From Afipia sp. P52-10 (GTDB lineage Bacteria; Pseudomonadota; Alphaproteobacteria; Rhizobiales; Xanthobacteraceae): a DNA stretch of 64,000 nt. Shown here piece after piece: positions 1 to 8,458 of the stretch; positions within the stretch are counted from its first letter, which is position 1; each line of letters opens with the position of its first letter. The DNA lies in assembly GCF_000516555.1 (NCBI RefSeq), contig NZ_AZSJ01000004.1:65610-129609 (forward strand). The letters run 5' to 3'. The translations under genes were made by a program, and so were the position numbers. The notes beneath the pieces are model-generated. The model made no database searches, was not told where the DNA came from, and saw nothing but the letters and a program-made list of their open reading frames with translations.

Positions 1-115
1 CCCGCGCGGGCACGAGCCGTATCAGAATGCGCGGTCCCTGTCTGCGCCGAATGAAACCTCTGCCAGCGAAGTGGTGCCGATCGGCCTGAAGACAACGCAT
101 CGAATGACGCGCGCG

Positions 116-754
116 CTAGAACTTGAGGAAGCGTTTCCCCAGGAGCGCCCCTAACAACGCCACCAGCGCCAGCGCGATCGTATACCAGGTCGCAACGAAC
201 AGCGGCGAATCGTCAGCGCAGTGCGACGCGTAGAGCGTTGCAGCGACGCCGCCGGCGAGCAGGCCCGCAACTGCGCCGGTTGCAGCCGGGCGCATTGTCG
301 CTCCATGGCGCAGGCCAGCGATAGCCGCGATCAACAGCGGCAATGAAAGCACGGGGATGGCTACGAGGCAAACACGCGCATTGGCCCCGATCAGCCGCGC
401 ACTCCAACTCGACGTTTGCGGTACGACGAGATCCGCAACAATACCTGCCACCAGCAGGCCGATTGGCAATAAAAACAGCCATCGCAGCGTTCGGACAGAT
501 GCAGCCGGCGTCACGAGACGGAGGGCCACCATCAGCGATGCTGCGGCCAGAGTCATCGTCACCGCAAATTTGAGCAGAAAGAACGGCGCCCCCATCGCCG
601 TGTGGATGTCGGGACGCATGTGCAACGTCAGCGAAAATATCGCAACCGAACAGACAAGGGCTGCCCCCAGAACGCCCGCGAGCAAGAGGCCGACGCGTCG
701 GACCGTCCAGCCATGGTCGGCAGCAAGACTACGGATCAGTTGCTCGGTATCCAT
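116..754 (-). CDS. nrsF: NrsF-family (DUF1109) membrane anti-sigma factor
   Basis: Integral membrane anti-sigma factor expected to hold the adjacent ECF sigma factor at the inner membrane. The 212-aa product has six hydrophobic segments (about residues 21-41, 56-82, 91-110, 126-150, 158-175, 186-206). Cys129 and Cys179 fall on the periplasmic side of this topology and lie within two residues of the cysteines I recall as needed in Caulobacter NrsF (Cys131, Cys181). The start MDTEQ was chosen over an ATG 21 bases upstream because GGAAGGA sits six bases before it; it begins two bases after the sigma-factor stop, so the two are probably translated together. Metal or redox sensing is inferred from the family only. 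Confidence 0.85.
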   Translation of the reverse strand: MDTEQLIRSLAADHGWTVRRVGLLLAGVLGAALVCSVAIFSLTLHMRPDIHTAMGAPFFLLKFAVTMTLAAASLMVALRLVTPAASVRTLRWLFLLPIGLLVAGIVADLVVPQTSSWSARLIGANARVCLVAIPVLSLPLLIAAIAGLRHGATMRPAATGAVAGLLAGGVAATLYASHCADDSPLFVATWYTIALALVALLGALLGKRFLKF

Positions 755-756
755 TC

Positions 757-1299
757 TCAGTCCTTCCGCAGCCATGCGGCGAGCTTTGCAAGCCCGCGAT
801 GCAGCGCAACCCGAACGGCTCCCTCGCTGATGCGGAGCTTCTCGGCAGTTTCCCGGATCGAACCACTCTCGACCGCGATCGATTGCAGAACGTCCCGCTG
901 ACGTTGCGGCAGCCGCTGCAGATGCCCGTCGATCTCATTGGCCGAGAGCTGCTCCCGCGGCTGTTCGGCGGGCAGCGTGTCGGCGAGATCGTCGACATCG
1001 ATGAACACCCGCCGGCCGCGCTTGCGCAACGCGTCGATCAGCTTGTTGCGCGCGATTGCGAACAGCCATGGTCCGAACGGCGCGTTCGCATCCCAGGTGT
1101 GACGCTTCAAGTGCACCGCCAGCAGAATCTCCTGCACGATATCCTCACATTGATCAGTGGGCTGGCCAGCCTGCGCAAGCCCACGACGCGCCGCAGCGCG
1201 CAGTACGGGTGCTATCGCCGCAAGCAAACGGGCATACGCCGCGCGGTCGCCGGCATTGGCCGCACGCATCAGTTCCGTCCACTCTCGTCGTCCGTGCAC
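757..1299 (-). CDS. sigF: ECF RNA polymerase sigma factor, SigF-like
   Basis: ECF sigma-70 factor of about 180 aa. Region 2 is visible around DIVQEILLAVHLKRHTW and PFGPWLFAIARNKLIDALR. Region 4 follows as LQRLPQRQRDVLQSIAVE and an HTH around SGSIRETAEKLRISEGAVR. No soluble extension or zinc-binding anti-sigma motif is present; its regulator is the downstream NrsF-type protein. The start is uncertain. The frame opens with TTG at 1320, but a GTG at 1299 is preferred because a possible ECF promoter at 1321-1347 would place the transcript start inside the longer reading. An ATG also lies 30 bases further in. Function is known for the Caulobacter SigF family (heavy-metal response) and only inferred here. 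Confidence 0.85.
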   Translation of the reverse strand: MHGRREWTELMRAANAGDRAAYARLLAAIAPVLRAAARRGLAQAGQPTDQCEDIVQEILLAVHLKRHTWDANAPFGPWLFAIARNKLIDALRKRGRRVFIDVDDLADTLPAEQPREQLSANEIDGHLQRLPQRQRDVLQSIAVESGSIRETAEKLRISEGAVRVALHRGLAKLAAWLRKD

Positions 1300-1320
1300 G
1301 CTGACCTGTTCCTGCCTCAA

Positions 1321-1347
1321 TTACGGGGCCACGGCCCGTTTGTTACA
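1321..1347 (-). promoter_or_regulatory. Candidate autoregulated ECF promoter for the sigF-nrsF operon
   Basis: Reading the minus strand, GTAACA is followed after 15 bases by CGTAA. This resembles the GTAACC-N16-CGAA pattern described for Caulobacter SigF. It sits just upstream of the sigma gene, where autoregulation would be expected. The match is imperfect and short. Confidence 0.35.
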
Positions 1348-1423
1348 CTGAAATGAGGGCCCTGGAGCCGAAGGCGCCCCTCGAATAGGCTCCAGGCAAA
1401 GTGGGAATCCCACCATTATCGAC

Positions 1424-1488
1424 GCAAATTCAAGCGAATTTGCCCCGTTTTTGCCTTGAGACAACCGGAATCTTTCCCGTTTTTGCCT
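1424..1488 (+). promoter_or_regulatory. Palindrome plus 13-base direct repeat upstream of the 1550 gene
   Basis: GCAAATTC (1424-1431) and GAATTTGC (1436-1443) form a perfect 8-base inverted repeat with a 4-base spacer. Directly after it, CCCGTTTTTGCCT occurs at 1444-1456 and again at 1476-1488, a 32-base period (three helical turns). The block lies 62-126 bases before the next start codon, so an operator or binding-site array is plausible. No regulator is identified. Confidence 0.4.
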
Positions 1489-1549
1489 GCTTACCGTCAT
1501 CAGCACGGGTGCAGATTTTCCCTGGGACAGACCCTTTGGGGAGATCAGC

Positions 1550-2230
1550 ATGGGCAACGTAAGCAGAATGCGAGCATTGGTCTTTGCGTCGGCGCTGACG
1601 GTGGGCGCAGCAGTATCCACAACACCCTTGCTCGCCTGCGATTCAGCCAATTGTGCTTCACGGCTGGTGGTCGCACAGGCGCAGCCCGCAGCGCAAAGTC
1701 AGCAGGCGCAACCCGAGGCAGTCGGCAAACCAATCTCCCTCAAGCGGTATGCCAAATCCAAGAGCCGTTCTGCACGAAAATCGCGAAGACATACTGCATC
1801 GCAACGGCTCGTTCGTAAGACGACCAAAGATGCAGAAGCAAGTCAAAGCCGCAAATCCACTCCTACTCCTGCGGTTGCCCCGGCCGTCGCCGACGCCAAC
1901 GCCGAACTTCTCGACGGCGGAGACCGGAACAACGCAGCGTCCAGCGATCTTCTCAAGATCGACACGCCAGCAGCGCCTACCGAGGCGGCGCCTGCAGAGA
2001 ACGCTCCCCCCTCGCAGGTGATGGCTGCCGACGAGTTCAACGATCTCGACCGCGCCGCCTGGGATGCTGCCGTTCAGACTAAATCCACCACGCCTGCGTT
2101 GCTGGAAAGCCGCGCGGAGATGCGTGACGACGATTCGAAATGGGCACAGACATCCACCATCGGCAAAATCTTCGTCGTCTTCGGCGCCCTGCTGACAATC
2201 GGCTCCGCAATTCGGATGTTCCTGGCCTGA
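1550..2230 (+). CDS. Hypothetical protein with N-terminal signal and C-terminal membrane segment
   Basis: 226-aa protein I do not recognise. An N-terminal hydrophobic stretch (about residues 8-27) ends at [10 protein letters not shown], consistent with a Sec signal; cysteines 30 and 35 follow. Residues 60-160 are basic, then Ala/Pro/Thr-rich and probably disordered ([13 protein letters not shown]). A single hydrophobic helix ends the protein (about residues 204-224). If the signal is cleaved, the body would be periplasmic with a C-terminal anchor. GGGGAGATCAGC before the ATG supplies a ribosome site. It stands alone between the sigma operon and an enoyl-CoA hydratase. No catalytic motif is seen. 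Confidence 0.7.
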   Translation: MGNVSRMRALVFASALTVGAAVSTTPLLACDSANCASRLVVAQAQPAAQSQQAQPEAVGKPISLKRYAKSKSRSARKSRRHTASQRLVRKTTKDAEASQSRKSTPTPAVAPAVADANAELLDGGDRNNAASSDLLKIDTPAAPTEAAPAENAPPSQVMAADEFNDLDRAAWDAAVQTKSTTPALLESRAEMRDDDSKWAQTSTIGKIFVVFGALLTIGSAIRMFLA

Positions 2231-2324
2231 CCAACTGCCGCCTTGCAGCCTTCGTCCAATAGAGGCACAGTCGCGCCCGAAACGGGCGGTATGCCGCCGA
2301 TTTTCAATGGATGAAGAGGCGACC

Positions 2325-3104
2325 ATGAGCACTTACGAACATATTCTCGTCGAACGCCGCGGCGCGGTCGGCATTCTCCAGCTCAACCGCCCCAAGATGC
2401 TGAATGCGCTGTCGTTCGACGTCTTCAAGGAGATCGGCCGCGCGATCGACGATTTCGAATCGGATCAGGAGATCGGCGCGATCATCGTCACCGGTAGCGA
2501 GCGGGCGTTTGCCGCCGGCGCCGACATCAAGGAGATGCAGCCGAAAGGCTTCATCGACATGTTCAACGCCGACTTCATCGCCATTGGTGGCGGCCGGGTT
2601 GCAGAATGCCGCAAGCCGACCATCGCCGCTGTCAGCGGCTTCGCCCTCGGCGGTGGCTGCGAGCTTGCGATGATGTGCGACATCATCATTGCCAGCGACA
2701 CCGCAAAGTTCGGGCAGCCGGAAATCACCCTTGGCACCATCCCGGGCCTCGGCGGCACCCAGCGGCTGACGCGCGCAATCGGTAAATCCAAGGCGATGGA
2801 CCTTTGCCTGACGGGGCGGATGATGGATGCAGCCGAGGCCGAGCGCTCGGGTCTGGTCAGCCGCATCGTTCCGGCCGACAAGCTAATGGACGAGGCGATT
2901 GCCATGGCTGAAAAGATCGCGTCGATGTCGCGACCTGCCGCAATGGCTGCAAAGGAAGCGGTGAACCGCTCCCTCGAAACTACACTTGCGGAGGGTCTGA
3001 ACGCTGAACGCAACCTGTTCCACGGCACGTTTGCGCTCGAAGACCGCTCCGAAGGTATGGCGGCGTTCATCGCCAAACGCCCGCCTGCTTTCAAGGGTCG
3101 CTAA
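2325..3104 (+). CDS. Enoyl-CoA hydratase (crotonase family, both catalytic Glu present)
   Basis: Hydrates trans-2-enoyl-CoA to 3-hydroxyacyl-CoA in beta-oxidation. 259 aa. The oxyanion region [11 protein letters not shown] is intact and both catalytic acids are present: Glu113 in [12 protein letters not shown] and Glu133 in [16 protein letters not shown], 20 apart as in rat crotonase. It is the only one of five crotonases in this window to keep both. The start was placed at MSTYEH because GAAGAGG lies five bases upstream; an ATG six codons earlier lacks such a site. It stands alone and converges on the acetyl-CoA hydrolase gene. Confidence 0.93.
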   Translation: MSTYEHILVERRGAVGILQLNRPKMLNALSFDVFKEIGRAIDDFESDQEIGAIIVTGSERAFAAGADIKEMQPKGFIDMFNADFIAIGGGRVAECRKPTIAAVSGFALGGGCELAMMCDIIIASDTAKFGQPEITLGTIPGLGGTQRLTRAIGKSKAMDLCLTGRMMDAAEAERSGLVSRIVPADKLMDEAIAMAEKIASMSRPAAMAAKEAVNRSLETTLAEGLNAERNLFHGTFALEDRSEGMAAFIAKRPPAFKGR

Positions 3105-3185
3105 GAACTATTCCCGGCACTTCCCCGGCGAGTAGCGTCTGCAAACATCGGAGGCAGTCCCGCAAGTCCCAACTGCACTTTCCGC

Positions 3186-5042
3186 TTAGGCGCCGCGCGA
3201 TAGCGTAGCGCTGACAAGCCGGCGATAAAACCGCTCCGTCATCGTCTTGGGGCGGTCAAGACCAAGCCGCGCGAGCGCGGCTTGGTCAGTGGCGGCCCCT
3301 GAAATTGCGGCGCTCAAGGCCAGCTTCAGCACAGACCAGGGCGAAGCCGAAGCCTCTTTCAGGATCTGTAGCGCAGGAATGAGGCGCTGCTCGACCTCCG
3401 TGAAATCCGATCCGAACGGAAATTGCGGCAGCCGGCCGTTTGTCCGGAACGGCTTCAACGCCTCGACGATGCGCTCGGGATAGTTCTCGCGATGAACTGC
3501 GGAAAGCTCGAACGATTTCTTCAGCTTGCCTGCATCCTTCGCCTGCCGGATCAGTTCAGGCTGGAAGCGCGAGTCTGAGATCGCCAGCATCGCTGCGATC
3601 ACGTCGCTATCGGAGCGTCCACGCACATCGGCAACGCCGTACTCGGTCACGAATACATCACGCAAATGGCGCGGGATCGTTTGATGCCCATAAGACCAGC
3701 GGATATTGGATTCGGCCTTCCCTCCACTCTGCCGGCTCGCTTCCAGCGCCAGCACCGAACGCGCCCCTTGGAGGGCGAACGCCTGCGCCACGAAGTTATA
3801 TTGACCGCCGACACCGCTGACGATCCTGCCGTTCTCCAGGCCGTCCGAGATCGCCGCGCCGAGCAACGTCGCCATCATCGTGCTGTTCACGAACCGCGCA
3901 TCCACCCTCGCCCTGCGCTTGGCATCCTCCTGGTCGAAGATCTCGTTGGTGAACGAGACGGCCTTCATCTGGATCTGCTGCAAGCGCTCGGGCGGCATCT
4001 CGCGCAAAGCACGATAGAAGCCCTTCGGCCCCAGGAAAAATGCAGCGTGCAACAGCGCCCCATCGACCTGCCGCTTGATGACGCCGGCCTTGATGAGTTC
4101 GAGAAAGGCCTCGACGAACATTTCGCTGACGCCGTACAGCCCATGCTCGAAGCGGCCGGTTTCGAGGGCGATAGCAGGTTGCGCGCCGCCGAGAAGACGC
4201 TCGATGATATCGCGAAAGGCGGATTCATCCCGGTTGCGAACGATTAGCGCCTGCGCCAGAGCATCGCCGATCTGACCGATACCGATCTGTAACGTGCCGC
4301 CATCGCGCACCAGGCCGGCGATATGCAGGCCGATGGCATATTTCGTATCCGAGATCGGCTCTGCGGGGGGCGCGAACAGCGGGAATTCGATATCTGGGCT
4401 CTCGAGGATCCCGTCGAACTCGCCCGCAGGCAGATCGCCGTCGCCAGGCATGAAGGGCAGTTCGGCATTCACCTGCCCGTAAATCTTGAACGCAGCCCCT
4501 CCAGCCCGCCGCACCTTCAGCAGATCGACGGTGATGTCGGTATTCCCGCTCAAGCTATAGCGGGGCGCGCCGTCGACGACACGCTTGGCGACCAGCTGAG
4601 CGACGACGTTGACGCCTCGTGCTAGGAAATAGTTGAAGGCATGCGTATAGTTTGCGGAGATGTAATTCTGCTGCGCCAGCGGCGAGCCGAGCCAACGTCC
4701 TGCAAGAAAGAAGAACTCGGTGACTTCAATGTTTGGAGGCAGTTCGCCGGCGTGCAACGCTTTGGCATAGCTGAGATCGGGATAGCCGCCAAATAGCCTG
4801 TCGATCACCGGAGAGATGAAGCGCTTCTCCAGATCGCTCGAAGGCCTTGGCTTCTCCAGCGTCAGCGCCGAATAGATCGACAGTTTGATCGAGCGATCCG
4901 CCGCCGCCCGCGCGAACAGCGCATTGGCGATGTGGTTTGCCTTGCCGAGGCCGAGCGGCAACCCCAGAACGATAGTGTTACCGACATCGCTCAGGATCTT
5001 GTCGACGACAGCCTCGGCATTCTGAAACGCAGGTGCAGGCAC
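3186..5042 (-). CDS. Acetyl-CoA hydrolase/transferase family protein
   Basis: 618-aa member of the class I CoA-transferase / acetyl-CoA hydrolase family, which moves CoA between acids or hydrolyses acyl-CoA through a glutamyl-CoA intermediate. The C-terminal domain is recognisable at GLENGRIVSGVGGQYNFVAQAF, where a conserved acid and GG-rich loop bind CoA, and at TEYGVADVRGRSD. The N-terminal half is longer and less conserved than in 4-hydroxybutyrate CoA-transferases. Its stop lies 81 bases from the converging hydratase gene. It follows the cyclase-family gene by 10 bases and probably shares its transcript. Substrate unknown. Confidence 0.87.
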   Translation of the reverse strand: MPAPAFQNAEAVVDKILSDVGNTIVLGLPLGLGKANHIANALFARAAADRSIKLSIYSALTLEKPRPSSDLEKRFISPVIDRLFGGYPDLSYAKALHAGELPPNIEVTEFFFLAGRWLGSPLAQQNYISANYTHAFNYFLARGVNVVAQLVAKRVVDGAPRYSLSGNTDITVDLLKVRRAGGAAFKIYGQVNAELPFMPGDGDLPAGEFDGILESPDIEFPLFAPPAEPISDTKYAIGLHIAGLVRDGGTLQIGIGQIGDALAQALIVRNRDESAFRDIIERLLGGAQPAIALETGRFEHGLYGVSEMFVEAFLELIKAGVIKRQVDGALLHAAFFLGPKGFYRALREMPPERLQQIQMKAVSFTNEIFDQEDAKRRARVDARFVNSTMMATLLGAAISDGLENGRIVSGVGGQYNFVAQAFALQGARSVLALEASRQSGGKAESNIRWSYGHQTIPRHLRDVFVTEYGVADVRGRSDSDVIAAMLAISDSRFQPELIRQAKDAGKLKKSFELSAVHRENYPERIVEALKPFRTNGRLPQFPFGSDFTEVEQRLIPALQILKEASASPWSVLKLALSAAISGAATDQAALARLGLDRPKTMTERFYRRLVSATLSRGA

Positions 5043-5052
5043 GATCGTCTCG

Positions 5053-6066
5053 CTAGACGGTCGCCACCGGCGTCACCGGCGACCCAACGGCTCCGGTCAG
5101 CCGCAATGGCGGCGCAGTCAGAAGAAAATGGCTCCGCCTGGCTTCGCGCAGATGCATCGCGAGTTCGGTGAAATACCAAAGCTCGCCCAGCGGGATGCCG
5201 CGTCGGAACAGACAATGCTGATGCAGCGGCAGCCGGTGCGTCACGCGTGCTTCGGGCGTCGCATCGATTCGCTCGACGGCGAAGTTATCCGCGCAAAGCG
5301 CTGACACCTTCTTCTCCGTCAGCCAATTATGCAACGCCTGATCGCTCCCCTTCAGCGCCGTGCAAGTGTGATGGATCGTTTCCGGATCAGGCGTCCGCTC
5401 CATCTTCAGGACTTCGTCGGCAAATGCTGTATGGATGCAGACCATGTCTCCCGGCTCGACCGACACGCCATCCGCCGTCATGACATTCTGGAATTCCTCG
5501 AACGTGACTGTCTTTTCGGCGCGGCCGAAATGCTTCTCCAGATCGATCAGCACGCCGCGGCTTTGGACCGCCTTGACGGCAAACTTGTCGATACCGAGCG
5601 TCATTGCATAGTTGTCGCTGCGCTGCTCGGGCGGGATCACATCGACGCCGGCCCGATAGCCATTATAGAAGCACGACACCTCCTCGCCGCTCCCGTCGAG
5701 ATCGAAGGTGGATCCTACATGGGCAAAGCTATCCCACTGCGTCGAATACTGCGTGCACATCAACACCGTGTCATCGCAAACCACGTCGCAGAAGAAGTGC
5801 GTCTGGGTTTTCACACGGGAATTGAACACCGGATTGCCGTCGCGCTCCGTCGGCTTCAGCATCGGCGGGAAACGGATCGGCGCGAGCGCTCGTCCGCCCG
5901 GATAATCAAGCGGCAAGCTGAGACAGAATGATCGCCCCTCCTGCACCTCCTTGACGCCGCGTAGAACCGCGGCATTGTCGATATAGTTCAGGCTGCCAAG
6001 CTGATCGTCATCACCGAACTCGCCCCAGTTCGAACCTTCCGGCCGCTGCTTCCAACGCTTTGCCAT
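5053..6066 (-). CDS. Cyclase family protein (kynurenine formamidase-like metal hydrolase)
   Basis: 337-aa member of the cyclase/kynurenine formamidase family, metal-dependent hydrolases of amides, lactones or related bonds. The metal-site block appears as STQWDSFAHVG, a variant of the HxGTHxDxPxH motif used in the longer soil-bacterial branch (WDSFAH). Residues HTAFADEVL and the C-terminal HRLPLHQHCLFRRGIPLGELWYF are also typical of that branch. The start MAKRW was chosen over the much longer upstream frame because that frame runs inside the carboxylase gene, and AGGGAAG precedes this ATG. It lies 16 bases after the carboxyltransferase gene and 10 before the CoA-transferase, so an operon is likely. 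Confidence 0.85.
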   Translation of the reverse strand: MAKRWKQRPEGSNWGEFGDDDQLGSLNYIDNAAVLRGVKEVQEGRSFCLSLPLDYPGGRALAPIRFPPMLKPTERDGNPVFNSRVKTQTHFFCDVVCDDTVLMCTQYSTQWDSFAHVGSTFDLDGSGEEVSCFYNGYRAGVDVIPPEQRSDNYAMTLGIDKFAVKAVQSRGVLIDLEKHFGRAEKTVTFEEFQNVMTADGVSVEPGDMVCIHTAFADEVLKMERTPDPETIHHTCTALKGSDQALHNWLTEKKVSALCADNFAVERIDATPEARVTHRLPLHQHCLFRRGIPLGELWYFTELAMHLREARRSHFLLTAPPLRLTGAVGSPVTPVATV

Positions 6067-6082
6067 GACTGCTTCCCTTACG

Positions 6083-7639
6083 TTATGGCCGGATTGCGAA
6101 ATTGACCTTGCCCGGCGTACGCACCGGTTCGGCCAGACGTGCAAACTCGCACAGCAGCGAGCGGGTCTTCTTCGGATCGATGATGTCTTCCACCCAGAAC
6201 TTCTCGGCGGTGCGAAATGGCGATCGCAACTTGTTGAGTCTGATCTCGATCTCTTCAAGCTTTGCTTTCGGATCAGCCGCAGCGTCGATCTCCGCGCGAT
6301 AGGCCGCCTCGATGCCGCCTTCCAACGGCAGCGATCCCCAGGAGGCCGAAGGCCACGCATAACGCAGCGACAGGCGCCCGCCCGGCTGGTTCGCTGCGCC
6401 CGCAACACCATAAGCGTTCCGGATAATCACCGTGCACCATGGCACGGTCGTCTGGTTCATCGCCGCCATCGCCCGTACGCCATGCCGGATGGTCGCGGAT
6501 TTTTCCGCCTCAAGGCCGATCAGGAAGCCCGGACAGTCGGCCAGATACACCACCGGCAGGTGGAATGTTTCGGCGAAATCGACAAAGCGAACGACCTTCT
6601 GACAGGTGTCCGCGGTCCAAGAGCCGGCGTAGTTATAGGGATCACTCGCAAACAGCATCACCGCGCGCCCATCGAACCGCGCCAGCCCCGCAATAATCGA
6701 TCGACCGAAGTTCTGACCGATCTCGAAGAACGATCCTTTGTCGACCACCTGCTCGATGATCTGCCGCATCTTATAGACTTGCCGACGATTGCGCGGAACG
6801 ATGTTCATCAACGCATCATCGCCGCGCTCCGGATCATCATCGCATGCAATCGTCGGCGGCAGCTCGTAGACCGATGAGGGCAGATACGACAGGAACCGCC
6901 GCGCGCAAGCAAAGGCCTCCTCCTCGGTTTCGACGGCGTGGTCGATCGCGCCTGAGCGTGTCTGGATTTCCCACCCGCCGAGTTCGGTCTTCTCCAATGG
7001 CTGGCCTAGCCGTGCCACCACAGGAGGGCCGGCGACGAACATCGCTGATTTCTTTGTCATCACCGAATAGTGGCTCGATGCGAGCCGCGCCGCGCCAAGA
7101 CCGGCGACCGAGCCGAGGCCCAGGCCGACCACCGGCACCTGCGACAGGTTCTCGGTCATGTAGTAGAATCCGCGCGTGCCGCCGACACCACCAGGCAGAT
7201 TCGCCGCCCCTTTGGTCTCGATCGTCTTGACCGATCCGCCGCCGCCGGAGCCCTCGATAACGCGGATGATCGGCAGCCGGAAGGCATTGGCGGTCTCTTC
7301 CGCCATCAGCGGCTTGGCCGCGATCGAAGCATCGGCCGAACCGCCGCGCACCGTGAAATCATCACCGACGACGACGACGGGCCGGCCGTCGACCTTCGCC
7401 CGGCCAAACACGCAGTTTGCCGGCGTTACCGATTTCAGATCGCCATTCGCCTCGTATTCGCCGAGACCCGAGATCGCCCCCGTTTCAAGGAAGCTGTCCT
7501 TGTCAACGAGCTTATCGATGCGCTCGCGAACTGTCAGTCTGCCCGAATCGTGCTGCCGCTTGACCTTGTCCGCCCCGCCCATCTCATACGCAAAAGCCTT
7601 GCGCCGGGCGAGTTCATCGAGTTCGGGCTTCCAGTTCAT
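6083..7639 (-). CDS. Acyl-CoA carboxylase carboxyltransferase (beta) subunit
   Basis: Transfers CO2 from carboxybiotin to an acyl-CoA (acetyl-, propionyl- or methylcrotonyl-CoA type). 518 aa, the usual length for a PccB/MccB-like subunit. Two crotonase-fold halves are visible: the N-terminal CoA site around GEYEANGDLKSVTPANCVFG and GGVGGTRGFYYMTENL, and the C-terminal biotin-side half with YNYAGSWTADTCQKVVRFVD and DCPGFLIGLEAEK. Start at MNWKPEL (GGAG eight bases before); an in-frame ATG 13 codons earlier has no ribosome site. No biotin carboxylase lies nearby. A separate biotin carrier gene stands divergently 569 bases away. First gene of a probable three-gene operon with the cyclase and CoA-transferase genes. 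Confidence 0.93.
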   Translation of the reverse strand: MNWKPELDELARRKAFAYEMGGADKVKRQHDSGRLTVRERIDKLVDKDSFLETGAISGLGEYEANGDLKSVTPANCVFGRAKVDGRPVVVVGDDFTVRGGSADASIAAKPLMAEETANAFRLPIIRVIEGSGGGGSVKTIETKGAANLPGGVGGTRGFYYMTENLSQVPVVGLGLGSVAGLGAARLASSHYSVMTKKSAMFVAGPPVVARLGQPLEKTELGGWEIQTRSGAIDHAVETEEEAFACARRFLSYLPSSVYELPPTIACDDDPERGDDALMNIVPRNRRQVYKMRQIIEQVVDKGSFFEIGQNFGRSIIAGLARFDGRAVMLFASDPYNYAGSWTADTCQKVVRFVDFAETFHLPVVYLADCPGFLIGLEAEKSATIRHGVRAMAAMNQTTVPWCTVIIRNAYGVAGAANQPGGRLSLRYAWPSASWGSLPLEGGIEAAYRAEIDAAADPKAKLEEIEIRLNKLRSPFRTAEKFWVEDIIDPKKTRSLLCEFARLAEPVRTPGKVNFAIRP

Positions 7640-8208
7640 GTAGGGAACTCCGTTTCCATCCTGCGTTTCTTTTTGCATCTTGTCGGCATCGCATCATCTG
7701 ACCTCGATGCCGACCAGAACCGCACGACCCGCGGCAGAGGTATTCGACAAGCTGGCTGGCAACTGGGCATGCGGGCGAGCGACGTAGCCTCTGCGAACGC
7801 ATCGTGGAGCGGCGTGACGCCGGATGCGGCATTACTGCTGGTTTCATTCTGACACGCGGAATGAATTTCCGCTTGCGGCTCACGCTAGCGCAGGCGATCT
7901 TCAACGACAAGAAGAAGCCGCATACGCGGCGGAGGTGCGCGATCCAAGCGTACGCGGGGGAACGAATGCCTTTTCAACCCACGGGTCTCACTTCAACTTA
8001 TGGGCCTCATTGGCGTCGGCGAACTCGCATGGCGGATGGGCGTCCCGGTTATGACCCGGCAAGCCATTTGCTTTTCAGCCGATCGCGGACGCTTGCACCG
8101 GCATAGCAGCGGCCGAGTTGCCGCAAATAAGGCGTTCGCTCGCCCACGTCACATCTGATCCAACCGTTGTAGATCACTACGACATGCACGCTCAAACAGG
8201 AGACTGCT
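7640..8208. other. 569-base gap between divergent carboxyltransferase and biotin-carrier genes
   Basis: No convincing gene is seen. Short frames on both strands give Arg/Pro/Ser-rich low-complexity products. The gap must carry promoters for both divergent genes; only the AGGAG ribosome site just before 8209 is clear. No strong palindrome or terminator was found. Confidence 0.6.
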
Positions 8209-8430
8209 ATGACTGAAATCAAGATCAAGACCGAGGTGGCGGGCCGTATCTGCTCGATTCCCACCGCAATCGGCGCAAGCGTCAACAATGGCGACGACAT
8301 CCTCCTCGTCGAAGCGATGAAGATGGAAATCCCGGTCACCGCCACGGCATCCGGCAAGCTGAAGTCGGTGCTCGTCAAGATCGACGACATGGTCGCGGAA
8401 GAGCAGGTTGTCGCCGTGATCGAGGCCTGA
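8209..8430 (+). CDS. Stand-alone biotin carboxyl carrier protein (biotinyl domain)
   Basis: 73-aa protein made of one biotinyl domain. The attachment site is the canonical LLVEAMKMEIPV, with Lys38 as the biotin acceptor, and the family's two-fold hammerhead glycines are at AGRICSIP and ASGKLKSV. ACAGGAGACTGCT before the ATG gives a ribosome site. It is expected to shuttle CO2 between a biotin carboxylase and a carboxyltransferase, presumably the divergent subunit at 6083-7639. A PaaG-like crotonase gene follows after 28 bases. Biotin carriers this small normally work with separately encoded carboxylase subunits; the matching biotin carboxylase is not in the window. Confidence 0.93.
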   Translation: MTEIKIKTEVAGRICSIPTAIGASVNNGDDILLVEAMKMEIPVTATASGKLKSVLVKIDDMVAEEQVVAVIEA

Positions 8431-8458
8431 CCGTCGCAGAACAACAAGGGAGGACAGC

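Noticed and set aside
1-115. Possible tail of a plus-strand gene from upstream, open in one frame to about 153
   Set aside because: About 50 codons without a family signature and overlapping the end of nrsF; too little to support a call.
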